From assembly GCA_021234155.1 (NCBI GenBank), contig JAJEKV010000133.1, positions 1,751,354 to 1,815,353 of the forward strand: DNA of 64,000 nt, written 5' to 3'. The translations under genes and the position numbers were made by a program. Positions 46,857-58,923 of the stretch are shown piece after piece. Position 1 is the stretch's first letter. The number at the start of each line of letters is the position of its first letter. Source of the DNA: Isoetes taiwanensis (taxonomy: Eukaryota; Streptophyta; Lycopodiopsida; Isoetales; Isoetaceae). The notes below the pieces were generated by a model that worked only from the letters and a program-made list of their open reading frames with translations, searched no databases and was not told the DNA's origin.

Positions 46857-47325
46857 TTGCCCAACCTTGCTTTGGCCGTAGCAATGGATCCCCAACGCCT
46901 CAAAGCCTGCTGGAAGGACAAGCAAGCTCAGTGGTTCTCACATTGGGATGTACAGGGGAACAGATGCTTGCAAGTACGGACAAAGAAGGATCACAATGCA
47001 CTAAAGCTGTACCTAGATGCTAGTTTCCTTCGCAAGCTCTGGGATGCAGATGCTATGACACACGTTAAGATGGCACACTATCAGCAGCAAGTCAATCCTA
47101 TGCTCACGAGAGGCCCACATCAGTACTTGTGCACCCATTTGCCCATGAAGAAGCACATACTTATAGCTTCCATTTGCACATGTGCACATCATCTCCGCAT
47201 TGAGACATGACATTGGACTTAGGAAACACGGGAGGATAGGCTTTGTTAGTGTTGCCACCAAGGCGCCATTGAAGATGAATGTCATGCCCTCCAGATCTAC
47301 CCAGCGTTTGCCCATATCTGAGTGC
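46857..47325 (+). pseudogene. LINE reverse-transcriptase C-terminal fragment
   Basis: Related to residues just before and in the zinc finger of the LINE at 2825-5210. FLRKLWDAD matches its ALSKLWEIG and SHHLHIET matches AHHLRIET. After a stop and frameshift near 47210, a Cys-Cys...Glu-Cys-His block (IEDECHAL) corresponds to the zf-RVT finger. It ends where the pyrimidine tract starts. It is a diverged member of the same LINE clade. Confidence 0.65.
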
Positions 47326-47334
47326 ATGCATCCA

Positions 47335-48000
47335 ATTTCCCTTTTCTCCTCCTTTGTTCTTTTCCTTTTCTTTTTTGCATGCCTTCCCTTTTCCCCTTTT
47401 CTCACCTTTTCCCTCTTATTTTTTTTCCCTTCTCTTTTACCCTTCCCTCTCCCATTTTCTCTATGCCTTTTTTTCCTTCCCTTTCCTTCTTATCCCTCCC
47501 TTTTTCTTTCCCTCCCTTTCATTTTCCTCCTTTCCCCACCCTTTCCCTCTTCCCATTTTCCAGTGTCCTTTCCCCCCCTCCCCCCCACCCTTTCTTTTCC
47601 CTTTCCATTTTCTCTTCCCATCTCCCCACTATTTTCCACTTTCCTTTTTTTCATGCCATTTTTTCCTTCCTTTTTTCTTCTGCCCTCACCCTTTCCCTCC
47701 TCCCCTTTTCTCAGTGTCCTTTCTTCCTTCGCTTTTTTCCTTTCTTTTTCTTTCCCTTTTCCCTCTCTTTTCTCGTGCCCTTTTCCGACATTTCCTTTTC
47801 CTCATGCCTTTTTGCCCTTCACTTTTTCCCCTTTCTCCTCCCTTTTTCTTTTTCCTTTCCTCTTAAGAGACCAAAGCATGGCTTATCTGGGTGGTGGGAA
47901 GTTGTGCAATAAATCTCGGTCTTCGGATACAATCAGATGATCTTGCAGTTCAAATTAGGGCATGATCCATGATACACGGGATACCATTATAAAATAAAGA
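47335..48000 (-). mobile_element. Helitron family member 2 (5' end and pyrimidine tract)
   Basis: 47335-47870 is a pyrimidine tract like that of the first Helitron. 47876-48000 is a diverged copy of its 5' terminal region (AATAAATCTCG, CAATCAGATGATCT, CAAATTAGGG). It ends ATAAAATAAAGA at 48000 before a T, so on the minus strand it starts TC after A. No CTAG/hairpin 3' end was found on the left, where the LINE fragment abuts the tract, so this copy may be truncated. Confidence 0.65.
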
Positions 48001-48327
48001 TTTAGTGAATATATTTTTTTAAGTTTGATTAAAAATTGAATAAGCCTACAACTCGGCAGGACCCATTTTTGTTGTCTTGATAGGTAGTCAATAGATTCTC
48101 TTAAAGTTGAACTAGGTAAAGTGTGCACAATGTTGATGTGGATAAATAGGAGGCACAGTTGGAGAAGATGATGATAAGAGACAAATTTCATTGTCATGCT
48201 AGCTAGATGCTAGACTACATTGGCATTGACATTGTGTGTGTTGAGTATGATTGACAACGATGATGTGACTCGTTTGCTTTCTTTAAAACGAAAACAATGA
48301 TTTCACTTTTATAGTAATATATAGGCA
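48001..48327. other. AT-rich DNA between Helitron members
   Basis: No gene or repeat recognised. Confidence 0.4.
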
Positions 48328-48356
48328 CTAGTAATGGTGCCCAGCGTTGCTGGGCA
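48328..48356 (-). mobile_element. Helitron 3' terminus (outer)
   Basis: The plus strand reads CTAGTAATGGT, then the arms GCCCAGC (48339-48345) and GCTGGGC (48349-48355) around GTT. The base before CTAG is A, so on the minus strand the element ends CTAG before T. The hairpin is identical to that at 8444-8460. Confidence 0.8.
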
Positions 48357-48420
48357 TAAGTTGGGAACCTATGTGGACGGAAACCTATTCAACTCAGTCT
48401 TCTTTTCATAAATCAATATA

Positions 48421-49110
48421 CTAGAAATCAAGCCCAGTGCTGCTGAGCTGTAAAAGGTTTTTGTGCATTTAATACCCTTCCTTTTGCTTTTTGCTCTATT
48501 CTATGCTTTCCCTTTTCCTCTACACACTTTCCTTTTTCCTTTTCTCTTTGTTCTTATTTTTCTTGCACGTTATCTTTTTCCCTTCCTCCCTCTCCCCCTC
48601 CCCTTTTTAGCGCCCTTCACCATCCCCTTCCCTTCCCCTTTTTTCCTTTCCCTTTCCCTTTATCTTTCTCTGATAGGCTTTTTCTCTTTCCTCTTCATCG
48701 TTTTCCCGCCCTTCCCATTTTTCCCATTTCTTTTCCCCTTTCTTTTCCTTTCCTTTTTTCCTTTTCCCATGCCTTTTTTTCTTCTCTTTTCCCCACCTTT
48801 TCATGTGGCCCGTTTCTTCCTTTCCCACCCTCTTCCTTTATCCTGTGCTCTTTTTTTCTTCTCTTTTCCCATTTCCCTCTCCTCTTTTCCTGGTGCCTTT
48901 TTCCCCCCTTTCCACTTCCCTTTTCTTTTTTCCTTTCCCTTCCCTTTCCCACCTTTTCACTTTTCTCTGTGCCCCCTTTCGCTTTCCTCATTCCTTTTCA
49001 TTTTCGCTTTCCCTTTCCCTTTTCTTATGCCTCTTTCCATTCGCATTTCTCCACCTTTTTTATGTGCCCCTTTTCCTTTTTTCCCCATCCTCCTCCGACT
49101 TTTTCCTCTT
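48421..49110 (-). mobile_element. Second Helitron 3' terminus with pyrimidine tract
   Basis: CTAGAAATCA at 48421 is followed by a variant hairpin, AGCCCAG and CTGAGCT around TGCTG (one mismatch), 93 bases inside the outer terminus. A pyrimidine tract fills 48471-49110. The 5' terminal region seen in the other members is missing, because the tract breaks off at TTCTAGAAATACTACGG. Either one Helitron landed inside another, or tandem 3' ends allow alternative termination. Confidence 0.65.
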
Positions 49111-49136
49111 CTAGAAATACTACGGATAGACATGGA
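49109..49136. repeat. 28-base direct repeat, left copy
   Basis: Begins TTCTAGAAATACTACGGATA. An identical 28-base copy lies at 49896-49923, and weaker similarity continues for about 12 more bases. The two bracket a ~760-base block. Confidence 0.85.
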
Positions 49137-49947
49137 CAAGCTAATGCTTGCTCATGGGCATTTCCTTGATAACCAAACAAGTACATACTGATAGCAAGCT
49201 AGTGAAACCATTATGGCCGGGATTAAAAAACCTCGCCCTTTTGGGTTTTCGAGGAAAAACCCTGACAATAATGGAATCACTAACCAATGCTAGGTCCAAA
49301 AACATAATAGATCTTGTACCCTCATGCTGACTAGCCTTATTGGGTGAAAATACATTACAGCAATGCAGTTGCCAAAGACGAAACATGTTCGAATTGTCTT
49401 CTCGATTGATCTTCATCTTGTGCTCCGAATCCAAAGCTCTCCTCCAAACAGCCACGCTAAAACCTGCATACACAAGAAAGACGAACCAAAAGCCACCAAG
49501 GCCATCCAGTCACGAAGGCCTCCAACTAGGCACTAGGGCCTCCAACCAGGCACAAAATGCCTCAACCAGACACAAAAGCCTCAACCAGGCATACTGGCCT
49601 CAACCAGGCACAAAGGCCCCAACCAGACACTAAGCCTCCAACTAGGCACAAGGCCCCAACCAAGTGTTAGTTTTCAAACAAGTCATATAAGCAGGAGAAG
49701 GGTGGGGGGGTGGGCCAAACCGTAGGGAGAAGGAAGAAGAGGGAAGGAAATGCACCAAGAGAGCTGATGAGAGAGAAACAGACGAGAAAGCGTATAAATA
49801 GGGAAAAGAGGGAAAGAACTAACTAACTGCTAACTGCCTCCGTATTTCTAGAACCTCGGTTTCCTTCTATTCGATGAAACAAAGGAAAACGTCATTTCTA
49901 GAAATACTACGGATAGACATGGATAAGAATGCTGAAGCAGAGGCAGG
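49137..49947. other. Block with 18-20 base minisatellite, no gene
   Basis: Between 49505 and 49670 about eight imperfect repeats of CCTCAACCAGGCACAAAGG or CTCCAACTAGGCAC(T/A)AGG occur. They produce a repetitive frame (LGTRASNQAQ type) that I do not consider a gene. The second copy of the 28-base direct repeat is at 49896-49923. Confidence 0.6.
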
Positions 49948-51493
49948 TGTGACGGCCCCAGCTCCTATACGATGCCCCGATCATATACAAACTGGAGATC
50001 ATCCCTCAAACCAGCATCTGCTCGCTGACATGAGGCCGTCCACCTAACATCGGGCTCTTGTTGGTGGCCAAGAACCCGACGGGGAAGAATGGACGTGTCA
50101 TTCATCCCGTCTCCCTCGGGATCGATCTAGCTGCGGAAGCGTAAACACACATGAGCACATGACATCAATCAACAATAACATACCCACCTCGAAGGGTGGT
50201 CCACCATATCACAAGTAGCCGCGACAACACACAAGACATCAACATAACATGGGAAATCCTACCCAGGCTCGGACTCTTGAGAAAGACTGACGGCTTGGTC
50301 TCCGGATAACAATGCGCAAATTCATGGCAAATGGATTTGGCTGGCATAGAAACATGGTCGTTGGGTAGTCCACTCCATCCGGCCTCTCTGTGCATACTGC
50401 GAGATAGGCTGAAAAGTATTGAGCCCGATCAGAGCCCGACGGGTTCATAGCAAAGGGGCTACTACTAGGTTGCATCTCCCCAGCTCTCGATGAGGCAGGG
50501 AGGAGAGATCTCCTCCGAGGAAAGGTTCATGCCAACCACAAAGGAAGCTAGAGAGCCACCGCCAGATACTAACTTGAACCCCTAGAAGATGATGCATCAC
50601 TCAAGAGGTGTCAAGCCCATACCCTGCCACGCTAAAGGCTGTGGTATTAGGCCTAGCCCACAATGTTCCCGGTGCGTCGCTTCACGCACGAGAGGGATCA
50701 ACCGTGATCGGACAAGCCCTTCCTTGTCGGCCCGGTCTAGCTCCGCCCACCCACGCCTGGGCCGGGCTCTTATGCATAGGCGCGATTAATTGGGAATTAA
50801 TGGGCTAAAACTATGATCATACAACTACTTGGGCTCTGGTCTCTCCCCTTCCCAATACACAAGAGGGCGATAGAATGTCAAAACATCATCATCTGAAAAA
50901 TAATAGAATACATCTATTCTAATCTTCCTAATCATACATGGTTAGGTTCCTTTGTTAGTGTCTATTATTCTTAGGCTGTAGGGGTCGCCTATAGCTAAGA
51001 ATGAATACGAATCCTATCGAATGAGAGCTAAAAACTCGGATCTAACTATCGGATTAACCACTAACCCGCTTCTTGGCTGGCTCCCACTCCTCTGAAGGCG
51101 TCCATGCTGCTGGTTCTTGAGACTGCTGGTCTTGGATCGAGCTGCAACCTAGGAATTCCGGTTCCTCTGCTACAGGCGAAAGGGCGTTCAATGCTGCTTC
51201 AATCCGACCTATAGGGGCTGGAAACTGTAAGGGTTTCCCTTTTAGGGTTTATGTCCCTTTATCCCCACGAATTAAGGGCTGGTCCCTTTTGGTCAATGGG
51301 CCATTGCCACATGGCAAAAAGGTATTATATTCACATGTGGCCTTAACATGTGCAATATAATGGTTCACAGGGTCGTACCCTAGGGTACTACCCCTTTATG
51401 GTCGCTGTGTACATGTCGTCTGAGTCGACATGTACTAGTGACGTGTCAGTATAATGTATGTATTCGTACCGTATACTATACTGGAACGTCACA
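49948..51493 (-). repeat. Gypsy B 3' LTR
   Basis: Runs from TGTGACGGCCCC at 49948 to GGAACGTCACA at 51493, about 1.55 kb. The ends share TGTGACG...CGTCACA with family A, but the interior differs. The minus-strand PPT (GGGGAGAA) lies at 51494-51501. Confidence 0.85.
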
Positions 51494-51501
51494 TTCTCCC
51501 C

Positions 51502-52247
51502 ATGTCCGCAGCATCACGAGTCTCCCCACCTTGGGATCTTGCTAACCTGCAATGAACTTGATGCATCCAATATAGTAGTATCATACTTGTATATTTATTA
51601 GTCTCCCCACCTTGGAAAAAGAACCTGCACAACGCTTATCGAATTCTTTCGATATATTTAATTTATACAATTATTATAAGGTAATATTTAAAAGTTATAA
51701 GTGAAATGTTTACAATCGTTTCGTGGTAAGACTTTTAATTTATGCCTTAGTTCAACATTACTTATAATATCAAGATTAAACATAATAAAGTGTTCTCAAG
51801 GTTCTCGTCCCCTCGTAGCATTTATTCACTACATATGCCATAAGTTCTTGTAGTGCAACCTCCCGCCGGTTCGTCGTTCTATTGGCCTGCAGGTTCAGCA
51901 CTACATTAGTATCATTTAATTATTAATAGAATTTTGGTTATATGGTGACCACCCCACCTATCTACATGAATGCATTGCTAATCCCCCGGCGTAGGAAGAG
52001 GATGATTCTTCCATCGTGGCCGTGGAGACAGCACCCTATCATGCCTATATGCCGCTCATGCCTACACCTTTAGTTGCCCAGCGTGGAGGATAGGGTCCTT
52101 CCCGTATATGGGGCGTGAAGGACAGATTCCTCCTATCAAAGCATATATGGGGCTAGAGGTGCTTTTCCTATCAATGCATTCCTGAATGACCTCTTTTCTC
52201 TCAAGCTGACTACTTCCGTGGCATCGGAAGTAGACTCCTATGTTACC
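51502..52247 (-). other. Gypsy B 3' untranslated region
   Basis: About 750 non-coding bases between the pol stop and PPT, comparable in size to family A but without its CCCATCATCG repeats. Confidence 0.55.
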
Positions 52248-53615
52248 TCACTCACCCATCGGTTCGGAGTCGACTACTTCGGTGACGATCCGACCCTTGC
52301 ATTGCTCCATGAATTGTGGGTACTGCTTCTCAAGATCTGATTGTAGTACCCACGTAGCGTCCTCCACTGGTAAGTGCGTCCATTTCACAAGGTACTGAAG
52401 AAATTGAGATCTTGTCGTCTTCTTATAGGATCGGTCGAGAAGAACCTCAGGGACAATCTCTAGCTGATCGTCCGTTAATTCCAGTAAACTCGGTGTCTCC
52501 AATACTTCCTCTGGATTAGGAGTGTGTTTCTTTAGGAGACTTACGTGAAGGACTCTATGGATCTTCAGGTGTGCTAGTAAGTCCAATTTGTAGGCTTGGT
52601 TGCCCACTCTTTCGACAATTTTGAATGGACCAGCCCACCTTAGAGCAAGCTTCTTGCAATTGCCGATGCGGAGCTTTGCTTGTTTGACTTTTATCTTCAG
52701 CCAAACATTGTCCCCTACTTGGAACTCCCTTACTGTTCGGTGCCGATCAGCTATGCTCTTTTGCCGGCTTCTTGCTGATAGGAGGTATCCTCGCACCTCT
52801 TCAACCAATTGTTGCATCTCGGCTAGCATCTGCTGGGATACTTCTACCTTGGACACAGGGTTGTGCCAAGTGTCTGGTGTCAAGCAGTGATAGCCGTAGT
52901 TGATCATAAATGGCGACATTTGGGATGACTCCTGCTTGGTGCTATTGTATGCAAACTCAACCAAGTAGATGAAGTCATCCCACTTTGATTGCTTGTTCCA
53001 GACATAATTCCGCAACATATCCTCAAGTATCCGATTGGTGCGCTCCGTCTGCCCATCTGTCTGAGGGTGATAAGCCGTGCTCATCGATAATTTCGTTCCA
53101 ATGGTGCTGAAGAGATCCTGCCAGAATGCGCTCATGAACTTCGAATCGCGATCAGAGATTATTTCTCTTGGCATCCCATGGAGTCTAAAAATCTCCCTTG
53201 TGAATAACACAGCGGTGTCTAAAGCCGTGTCGGTGCTCCTGCAAGGCACAAAGTGCGCCATTCTCGACAATTTGTCGACTACGACCATTAAGGCGTCTTT
53301 GCCCCTTATGGTTCTAGGGAGCCCTGTAATGAAGTCCATGCTGATTATCTCCCACTTGGAGTTTGGTACTGGCAATGGTTTTAATGCCCCTGGAATTCGT
53401 AGTTGCTCCGCTTTGGTCTGCTGACATAGCTGACACTCGCGTATATACCTTGATATCTGCTTCTTCATGCCTGGCCAATAGTAACTACTTCTTATCTTGA
53501 AGTAGGTTTTCGTAAAACCTGCGTGGCCGGCTATTGGACTGTTGTGGGTGTCGTGGAGAATCAGCCTTCTGACTCCAGATGATTCTGGAACACACAACTT
53601 ATTCTTATGGTACAA
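52248..53615 (-). CDS. Gypsy B integrase with chromodomain
   Basis: 455 codons. An HHCC zinc-binding region (His24, His31, Cys61, Cys64) is followed by the catalytic DDE core: Asp94 in MDFITG, Asp155 in SDRDSKF and Glu191 in QTERTNR, with the typical 35-residue gap between the last two. The C-terminal domain ([12 protein letters not shown]) and a chromodomain (about residues 370-435, [11 protein letters not shown] and [14 protein letters not shown]) follow. Integrase inserts the cDNA, and the chromodomain targets modified histone tails in chromoviruses. The frame is open throughout. It is offset from the upstream RT frame by an indel near 53640, so the product is the downstream half of a split polyprotein. 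Confidence 0.9.
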   Translation of the reverse strand: MYHKNKLCVPESSGVRRLILHDTHNSPIAGHAGFTKTYFKIRSSYYWPGMKKQISRYIRECQLCQQTKAEQLRIPGALKPLPVPNSKWEIISMDFITGLPRTIRGKDALMVVVDKLSRMAHFVPCRSTDTALDTAVLFTREIFRLHGMPREIISDRDSKFMSAFWQDLFSTIGTKLSMSTAYHPQTDGQTERTNRILEDMLRNYVWNKQSKWDDFIYLVEFAYNSTKQESSQMSPFMINYGYHCLTPDTWHNPVSKVEVSQQMLAEMQQLVEEVRGYLLSARSRQKSIADRHRTVREFQVGDNVWLKIKVKQAKLRIGNCKKLALRWAGPFKIVERVGNQAYKLDLLAHLKIHRVLHVSLLKKHTPNPEEVLETPSLLELTDDQLEIVPEVLLDRSYKKTTRSQFLQYLVKWTHLPVEDATWVLQSDLEKQYPQFMEQCKGRIVTEVVDSEPMGE

Positions 53616-55243
53616 GAGATTTCCTTCCTTCTTAAAATGTCCTTGTCCTTTCTTGCCTCTTTAGAAAGGCTTGCCCATACTTCCTGAAAGTCCTTGTCCG
53701 TTGGCAACGTTTCTTCTATTTTCTTGCCAAACTCGCTGGTGAGTGTTGATATGGCATTGCAATGCACTCTTGTTGTTAAGGGATGCCTTGAGAGAGCATC
53801 TGCAACCACATTGAGTTTCCCTGGCTTGTACACAATCTTGAAGTCGTACTCTTCCATGAACTCCATCCATCTTCTTTGCCTCAAATTCAACAATGGTTGC
53901 GTGAAGATATACTGTAGACTCTGGTGGTCGGTATCTAATTGGAACTTCCTTCCCAATAGATAATGTCTCCAGATTTTTAAAGCTCTTACCACCGCCAATA
54001 GCTCCTGATCATGGGTCGGGTAGCGAGTCTCTGCATCGTTCATCTTCCGTGAATCGTATGCTACGACTCTTTCTTCTTGCATTAGGACTGCTCCTGTTGC
54101 GATCTTGCTAGCATCAGTTGCAACTAGCTTGTCCTTCTCTGGATCTGGCAGTGTTAAGACGGGGGCGGTTGTTAAGGCTTCCTTCAACTTCTCAAATCCT
54201 GCTTGAGCCTTCTTTTGCCAATGTGCCACCCAGTCTTTTATCTTTTCTGCTTTGGTGAGGTCCGTCAAAGGTGCTGTTATCTTAGCAAAGTTCTTGACGA
54301 ACTTTCTATAATATCCTGCTAAGCCCAAAAAGCTTCTCACCTCGTGTATGTTCTTTGGTGCCGGCCATTCAATCACTGCTTGGATCTTTGCGGGATCGGT
54401 GGAGATGCCGTCTGCTGATATGATATGTCCCAAGTATTCCACTCTTTCGGTGGCGAAATGACATTTCGACAATTTCGCATAAAGCTGGTGCCTCCTCAGC
54501 TTCTCAAGTACCCTTCTCAAATGCTGGATATGCTCCTCTAGGGACTTGCTATACACCAAGATGTCATCAAAGAACACGATAATAAATGTGTCGAGGAATT
54601 CCCGAAAGATATCGTTCATGAGTCTCATGAACGTTGCTGGGGCATTAGATAAGCCGAATGGCATCACTGTGAATTCATAGTGGCCATATCTCGTCCGGAA
54701 CGCCGTTTTGTGGATATCTTCCTCCTTAATTCTGATTTGATGATAGCCGGACCTTAAGTCTATTTTGGAGAAGACCCTGGCACCTTGTAGCTGATCCATC
54801 AGATCATCCGCTCTGGGTAAGGCATACTTATTCTTGATGGTGTGTTTGTTTAATTGACGGTAGTCAATACACATCCTCAAGCTTCCATCCTTCTTCTTGA
54901 CGAATAAGATGGGGGCTCCGAACGGAGAGACACTAGGCCTTATGAATCCTAGGTCTAATAGCTCTTGTAATTGCTTCTTCAATTCTGATAGTTCATGGGC
55001 CGTCATTCTGTACGGTGCCTTACTTGTGGGCTTGGTGTCTGGTTCGAGTGCAATCTCGCACTTCACTCCTCTATATGGTGGGAGTTCCTTGATTTCGTCA
55101 GGGAACAAGTCATGGAACTCCTTTATTAGCTTGGCTACCTGCTTGGGTAGTTTGCTTACTGCTTTGTCTTCCTTGTCTTCTGGTGCCTCTTCTTCGGCAA
55201 GTTCTAATTTAAGATGTATGCAACTTGCTGCCTTTTCATGCAT
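53561..55243 (-). CDS. Gypsy B reverse transcriptase and RNase H
   Basis: 560 codons. The RT spans about residues 70-300, with [43 protein letters not shown] and the catalytic FFDD at residues 224-227 (more often Y/F-x-DD with Ile or Val second). RNase H follows, with the acidic residues of ATDAS (377), the HDQELLA motif (414) and TDHQSL (438), then VADALSR. The final ~25 residues are out of frame with the true continuation into integrase. The N-terminal side is frame-shifted from the protease segment at about 55240. Otherwise it is intact, suggesting recent activity. Confidence 0.9.
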   Translation of the reverse strand: MHEKAASCIHLKLELAEEEAPEDKEDKAVSKLPKQVAKLIKEFHDLFPDEIKELPPYRGVKCEIALEPDTKPTSKAPYRMTAHELSELKKQLQELLDLGFIRPSVSPFGAPILFVKKKDGSLRMCIDYRQLNKHTIKNKYALPRADDLMDQLQGARVFSKIDLRSGYHQIRIKEEDIHKTAFRTRYGHYEFTVMPFGLSNAPATFMRLMNDIFREFLDTFIIVFFDDILVYSKSLEEHIQHLRRVLEKLRRHQLYAKLSKCHFATERVEYLGHIISADGISTDPAKIQAVIEWPAPKNIHEVRSFLGLAGYYRKFVKNFAKITAPLTDLTKAEKIKDWVAHWQKKAQAGFEKLKEALTTAPVLTLPDPEKDKLVATDASKIATGAVLMQEERVVAYDSRKMNDAETRYPTHDQELLAVVRALKIWRHYLLGRKFQLDTDHQSLQYIFTQPLLNLRQRRWMEFMEEYDFKIVYKPGKLNVVADALSRHPLTTRVHCNAISTLTSEFGKKIEETLPTDKDFQEVWASLSKEARKDKDILRRKEISCTIRISCVFQNHLESEG

Positions 55244-55737
55244 CTAAGTAACTTCTTACTCGACATGCATTGCATTATAGGTGTTACTTCCTTACCTGTG
55301 ATCTCAATAATTTTTCCGTTGGGCGCCATGAGTTTCACCTTTCGCTCCCCACAATCTATTACTGCTTTTGCCGGGTTGAGGTATTCCATACCTATGATGA
55401 GGTCATATTTTCCGATGTTCATGATCTCTGCCCCCATTCCAATGTTGATGCCAGGTAAGTCTATATTGAAATTCACCCTCTTGCCCGCAGTGTGCTTGAA
55501 GGCTTCTCGTTCCTTATCTGTTCTAGCCTCTCTAGAAAGGCTTTCCCATACCTCCTTGAAATCACCATCGGATGGTAAAGTCTCCTCAATTTTCTTGCCA
55601 TACCCGCTCGAAAGAGTTGATATAGCATTACAATGAATTCTGGTTTCAAGAGGTCTTCTAGAAAGAGCATCGGCGACCACATTCAACTTACCTGGCTTAT
55701 AAGCAATCTCAAAGTCATACTCTTCTTGGAATTCCAT
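55204..55737 (-). pseudogene. Chimeric frame: family A RNase H tail fused to family B protease
   Basis: A 177-codon open frame. Residues 1-82 are the end of family A RNase H ([17 protein letters not shown]). From about residue 83 it becomes the C-terminal part of family B aspartic protease (YDLIIGMEYLNPAKAVIDCG). The switch is at about 55490-55496. In A1 the same A sequence continues into integrase (near 16720). Since the protease N-terminus with its catalytic Asp is absent, the fusion cannot be a working protease. Confidence 0.8.
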
Positions 55738-58700
55738 CCACCTCCTTTGTCTTAGATTCAGGAGTGGTTGGGTAAAGATATATTGGAGGCTCGTGATCGA
55801 TCTAATTCAAACTTCCTCCCAAGCAAATAATGCCTCCAAATACTTAAGAGCTCGACAATAGCTAGAAGTTCCCGATCATGGGTTGATAGCGCTGCCGTGT
55901 CGCTCAACTTCTTGGAATCATAAGCTATTACTCTTCCTTCTTGCATAAGGACTCCACCGTTGCTATCTTACTTGCATCCGCTGTTACTATCTTGTCCTTG
56001 TCTCGATCTGGCGTAACTAGCACCGGTGTCGCTTGTTAAGGCCTCCTTAAGCTTTTCAAATGAAGCTTGAACATTTTCTAACCAATGTGTTCTCCAATCT
56101 TTCACCTTAACACTCTTTAGTGAGGTCCGCCAAAGGGGACGCCACTTAGCTAAGTCCTTCACTTAACTTTCAGAATAACCCGCCCAATCCTAGAAAGCTT
56201 TACTTCCGCCACATTCTTTTGAGCTGGCCAATCTACTATCGCTTCGGATCTTTATGGGTCGGTGGAGATCCTTCCGCCGATATGACATGGCCCAAGTACT
56301 CCACTCTTTCAAGTAGCAAAGTGGCATTTGAGAGCTTTTCCATACAAACGATGCCGCCAACTTTTCTAACACCCTTCTCAAATGTCGACTATGATCTTCA
56401 ATGGACTTGTCAGAGACTAGAATGTCGCCGAAGAAGACAATGACAAACTCATCTAGAAAATCCCCGAAGACGCCGCTCATGAGGCGATAAAAGTTGCCGG
56501 AGCGTTTGACAATCCAAAGGGCATTATCAGAACTCAAAGTGACCATACCGCGCTCGGGGGGGGTCTTATGGATATCCTCTTTTTTTATTCTTATTTGGTG
56601 GTACCCCGACTCAAATCAATCTTAGAGAATACCTTTGCTCCTTGAGCTGGTCCATTAAATCATCTGGGCCTTGGCAATGCATACTTGTTCTTTATCGCCT
56701 CCGCTTGTTGAGTCGGGCGATAGTCTATGCACATTCTTAAACCGCCATCTTTCTTCTTCACTTTAAGAGTGTGGGTGCTCCAAAAGGAGACACACTTGCT
56801 CTAATAAAACCAAGCTCAAGCAATTCCCTCGAGTTGCTTCTGAGCTCAATCAACTCCCGTGTGCTCATCCCCGATGGTGCCTTTCGGGTAGGCTTAGCAT
56901 CCGGTGCCAATGTGATCTCACACTCCACACCCCTATAAGGTAGCTGCCGGATTTCATCCGGAATACATCCTTGAATTTAAATAAGCCTTGCTACCGGCTT
57001 GGGCAAATCGCTTTCCCTTTGATCGTGGTCCATCCCCGCTTATTGGGCTCAATTGCCTCCAATCTCAAAATGTAATCCACCTTATTTCTTTTCTATACTT
57101 TTCCTTAGTCGCTTCCAAAGAAATACACCGCATAGAAGAAGTCGCTTTCTTACCTCTCACTATGAATTTGGTGCCGTCCCCTCGCCATGGCGACTTCATT
57201 AAGGTCGCAATGATCATGGCTTCGGGCCTGGCTTTAGGAACTCCATCCCTACTATAAGGTCATACCTTCCAATCTCCATAACCTCGCCCCATCGGCCACT
57301 TACTTCCACTCAAGGTCTATGTCTAATGAGATCCTCCTCCCCTTAGTGTGTCGGGAATGGCTACCGCTTGCCATAGCAACCGCCTTGGCTTAGACTTCAA
57401 TACCTTGTTCTTCATTAGGGCAGCCAGCCTAGGAGAAGCAAAGTTATGAGAGCTACCTGTATCTATCAATACTAGATATGGACTGCTATCTATGATCCCC
57501 CACCAAGAATGACTGCTTGATCGACTTTCAATGTCATCCGACTCAATGTTTGCACGTGATATGGCACTCACCATCTATGAAGTCCCGGCCTCATGTTGGT
57601 CGCCGCCTTTCATCCGCTTCGCGCAGGAATCCTAATCCATAAGCTCCGCCAAGGTCGCCTCGTGATGATCAATGGGTAATCATGGGTTCTATGGCCCTGG
57701 CCGGAAGCACTCAAACAAAGCTTTTCTCAATACATTCCCCGCTCTTTCTTTCGGCTGCCGTTTAGAATACGCTTTTAACATAAGCCCTTCGATGTATTTT
57801 CAAGGGCTTACGGCCCCCAAAGTTCTTACCTCCGGTTTCTTCCATGCCGCTTCGGTCTCCCATGGCGTTGCCGCTTCATTGCTTACTCATTTGCCGCCTT
57901 TTGGTACCGCCCCGTTGACTTTGCTTTGAAGGTCGATTGTCTCTCACCGCATTGCCGGAGCTTCTTCCAAACTTATGGTTTTTATCCTGGCCGCCACCGA
58001 CTTAGGTTGATTGCTCGGACTAGCCTTTTGATATTGCTGCTCAATCCTCAATGTGTTTCGACCGCTTGCCTTTTCCGGACACTCCGTGAACATGGAGTCT
58101 AAGTCGCGATAAATTCCTCTCAGATACTTTGTAACCGACAATGTAATTCTCGTTCAATCTATAGAACCGCTGGATCGCCGCTAGTATGTGACCTAGGCAC
58201 ATAATGTCTCAGCGAAAAGCCTTTGCCAATAAGGTCTTGAATTGCAATCGTTTTTGAGCTTGTTGACCACATAGCCTTTCCACCAGATTCTAGCCGCCCC
58301 TATCAAGTTTGTTGTAGCAACCTTCCCTATGTCCTTATCCTTCATGCCATAAGAGTTGCCGGAACTCCTTCCATCTCGCTGCCGCTTCGCTTCCCATACC
58401 CGATCCGGTTCTTCCCCGAGAACTGACCCAACTTCCTAGTCTTCCACACATTGCTCATGCAGCACTGCCAACTTTCTTTGATAATCATCTTCCTTCCTTG
58501 CCCCGCTCTACCTCCGTGGAGTGCCTGACCACTTTTCGAAGCTAGAACTCATGACTGCTCGGTGTCTCATGAGCCGGAGCTAGGTGGTGTTGGACTCCTT
58601 CGCTTTCCTCTTTTTCCTCTTCCCTCGCCTCTCGACATTCCTTGATTGTTCTCGCCTCCCGCCGCGGGACCTTCCTCGATGCCTTGCCGAGGTAGCTGCG

Positions 58701-58923
58701 GAGGTGGTGGTGGAGCAGTGCATATTCTTGGGCATTCATCAATGGGTGGCCCAAGGGATCACCGATGCACCGTTCTCATCCGACGCAGCCTTGCATTGAT
58801 TGCTTCCGCCATTTCGCCGTTGTTGTCATCCCGACACGCCCAAATAGGTTCCCGGTACCCACCGGGTGATGTCGGCCTTGAGAACCCCGAGCCCTCAGGT
58901 TCCTTGCTGCAAGGATTAATCAT
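55496..58923 (-). pseudogene. Gypsy A2 gag-PR-RT-RNaseH, frame-broken and truncated
   Basis: The start ATG at 58923 corresponds to 20167 in A1. Gag occupies about 58923-57600. The aspartic protease keeps its catalytic triad (VLIDTGSSHNFASPRLA, 57323-57574 segment). RT lies about 56980-56190, where the YxDD-type site reads FFGD, a lost catalytic Asp or sequence error. RNase H runs to 55500. Many small indels and stops are present. Integrase is missing because of the junction with family B. Confidence 0.82.

Larger units (their letters stand above)
49948..55490 (-). mobile_element. Ty3/gypsy chromovirus family B, 3' part
   Basis: On the minus strand this is protease C-terminus, RT, RNase H, integrase, chromodomain, PPT and 3' LTR. 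Gag, PBS and 5' LTR are missing. At 55490 it joins family A copy A2 directly. Its pol frames are far less damaged than those of family A. Confidence 0.85.

Noticed and set aside
47290-47320. ACCCAGCGTTTGCCCATA as a third Helitron 3' hairpin
   Set aside because: The arms do not pair well, there is no CTAG at the proper distance, and the bases are explained as part of the LINE zinc-finger coding sequence.
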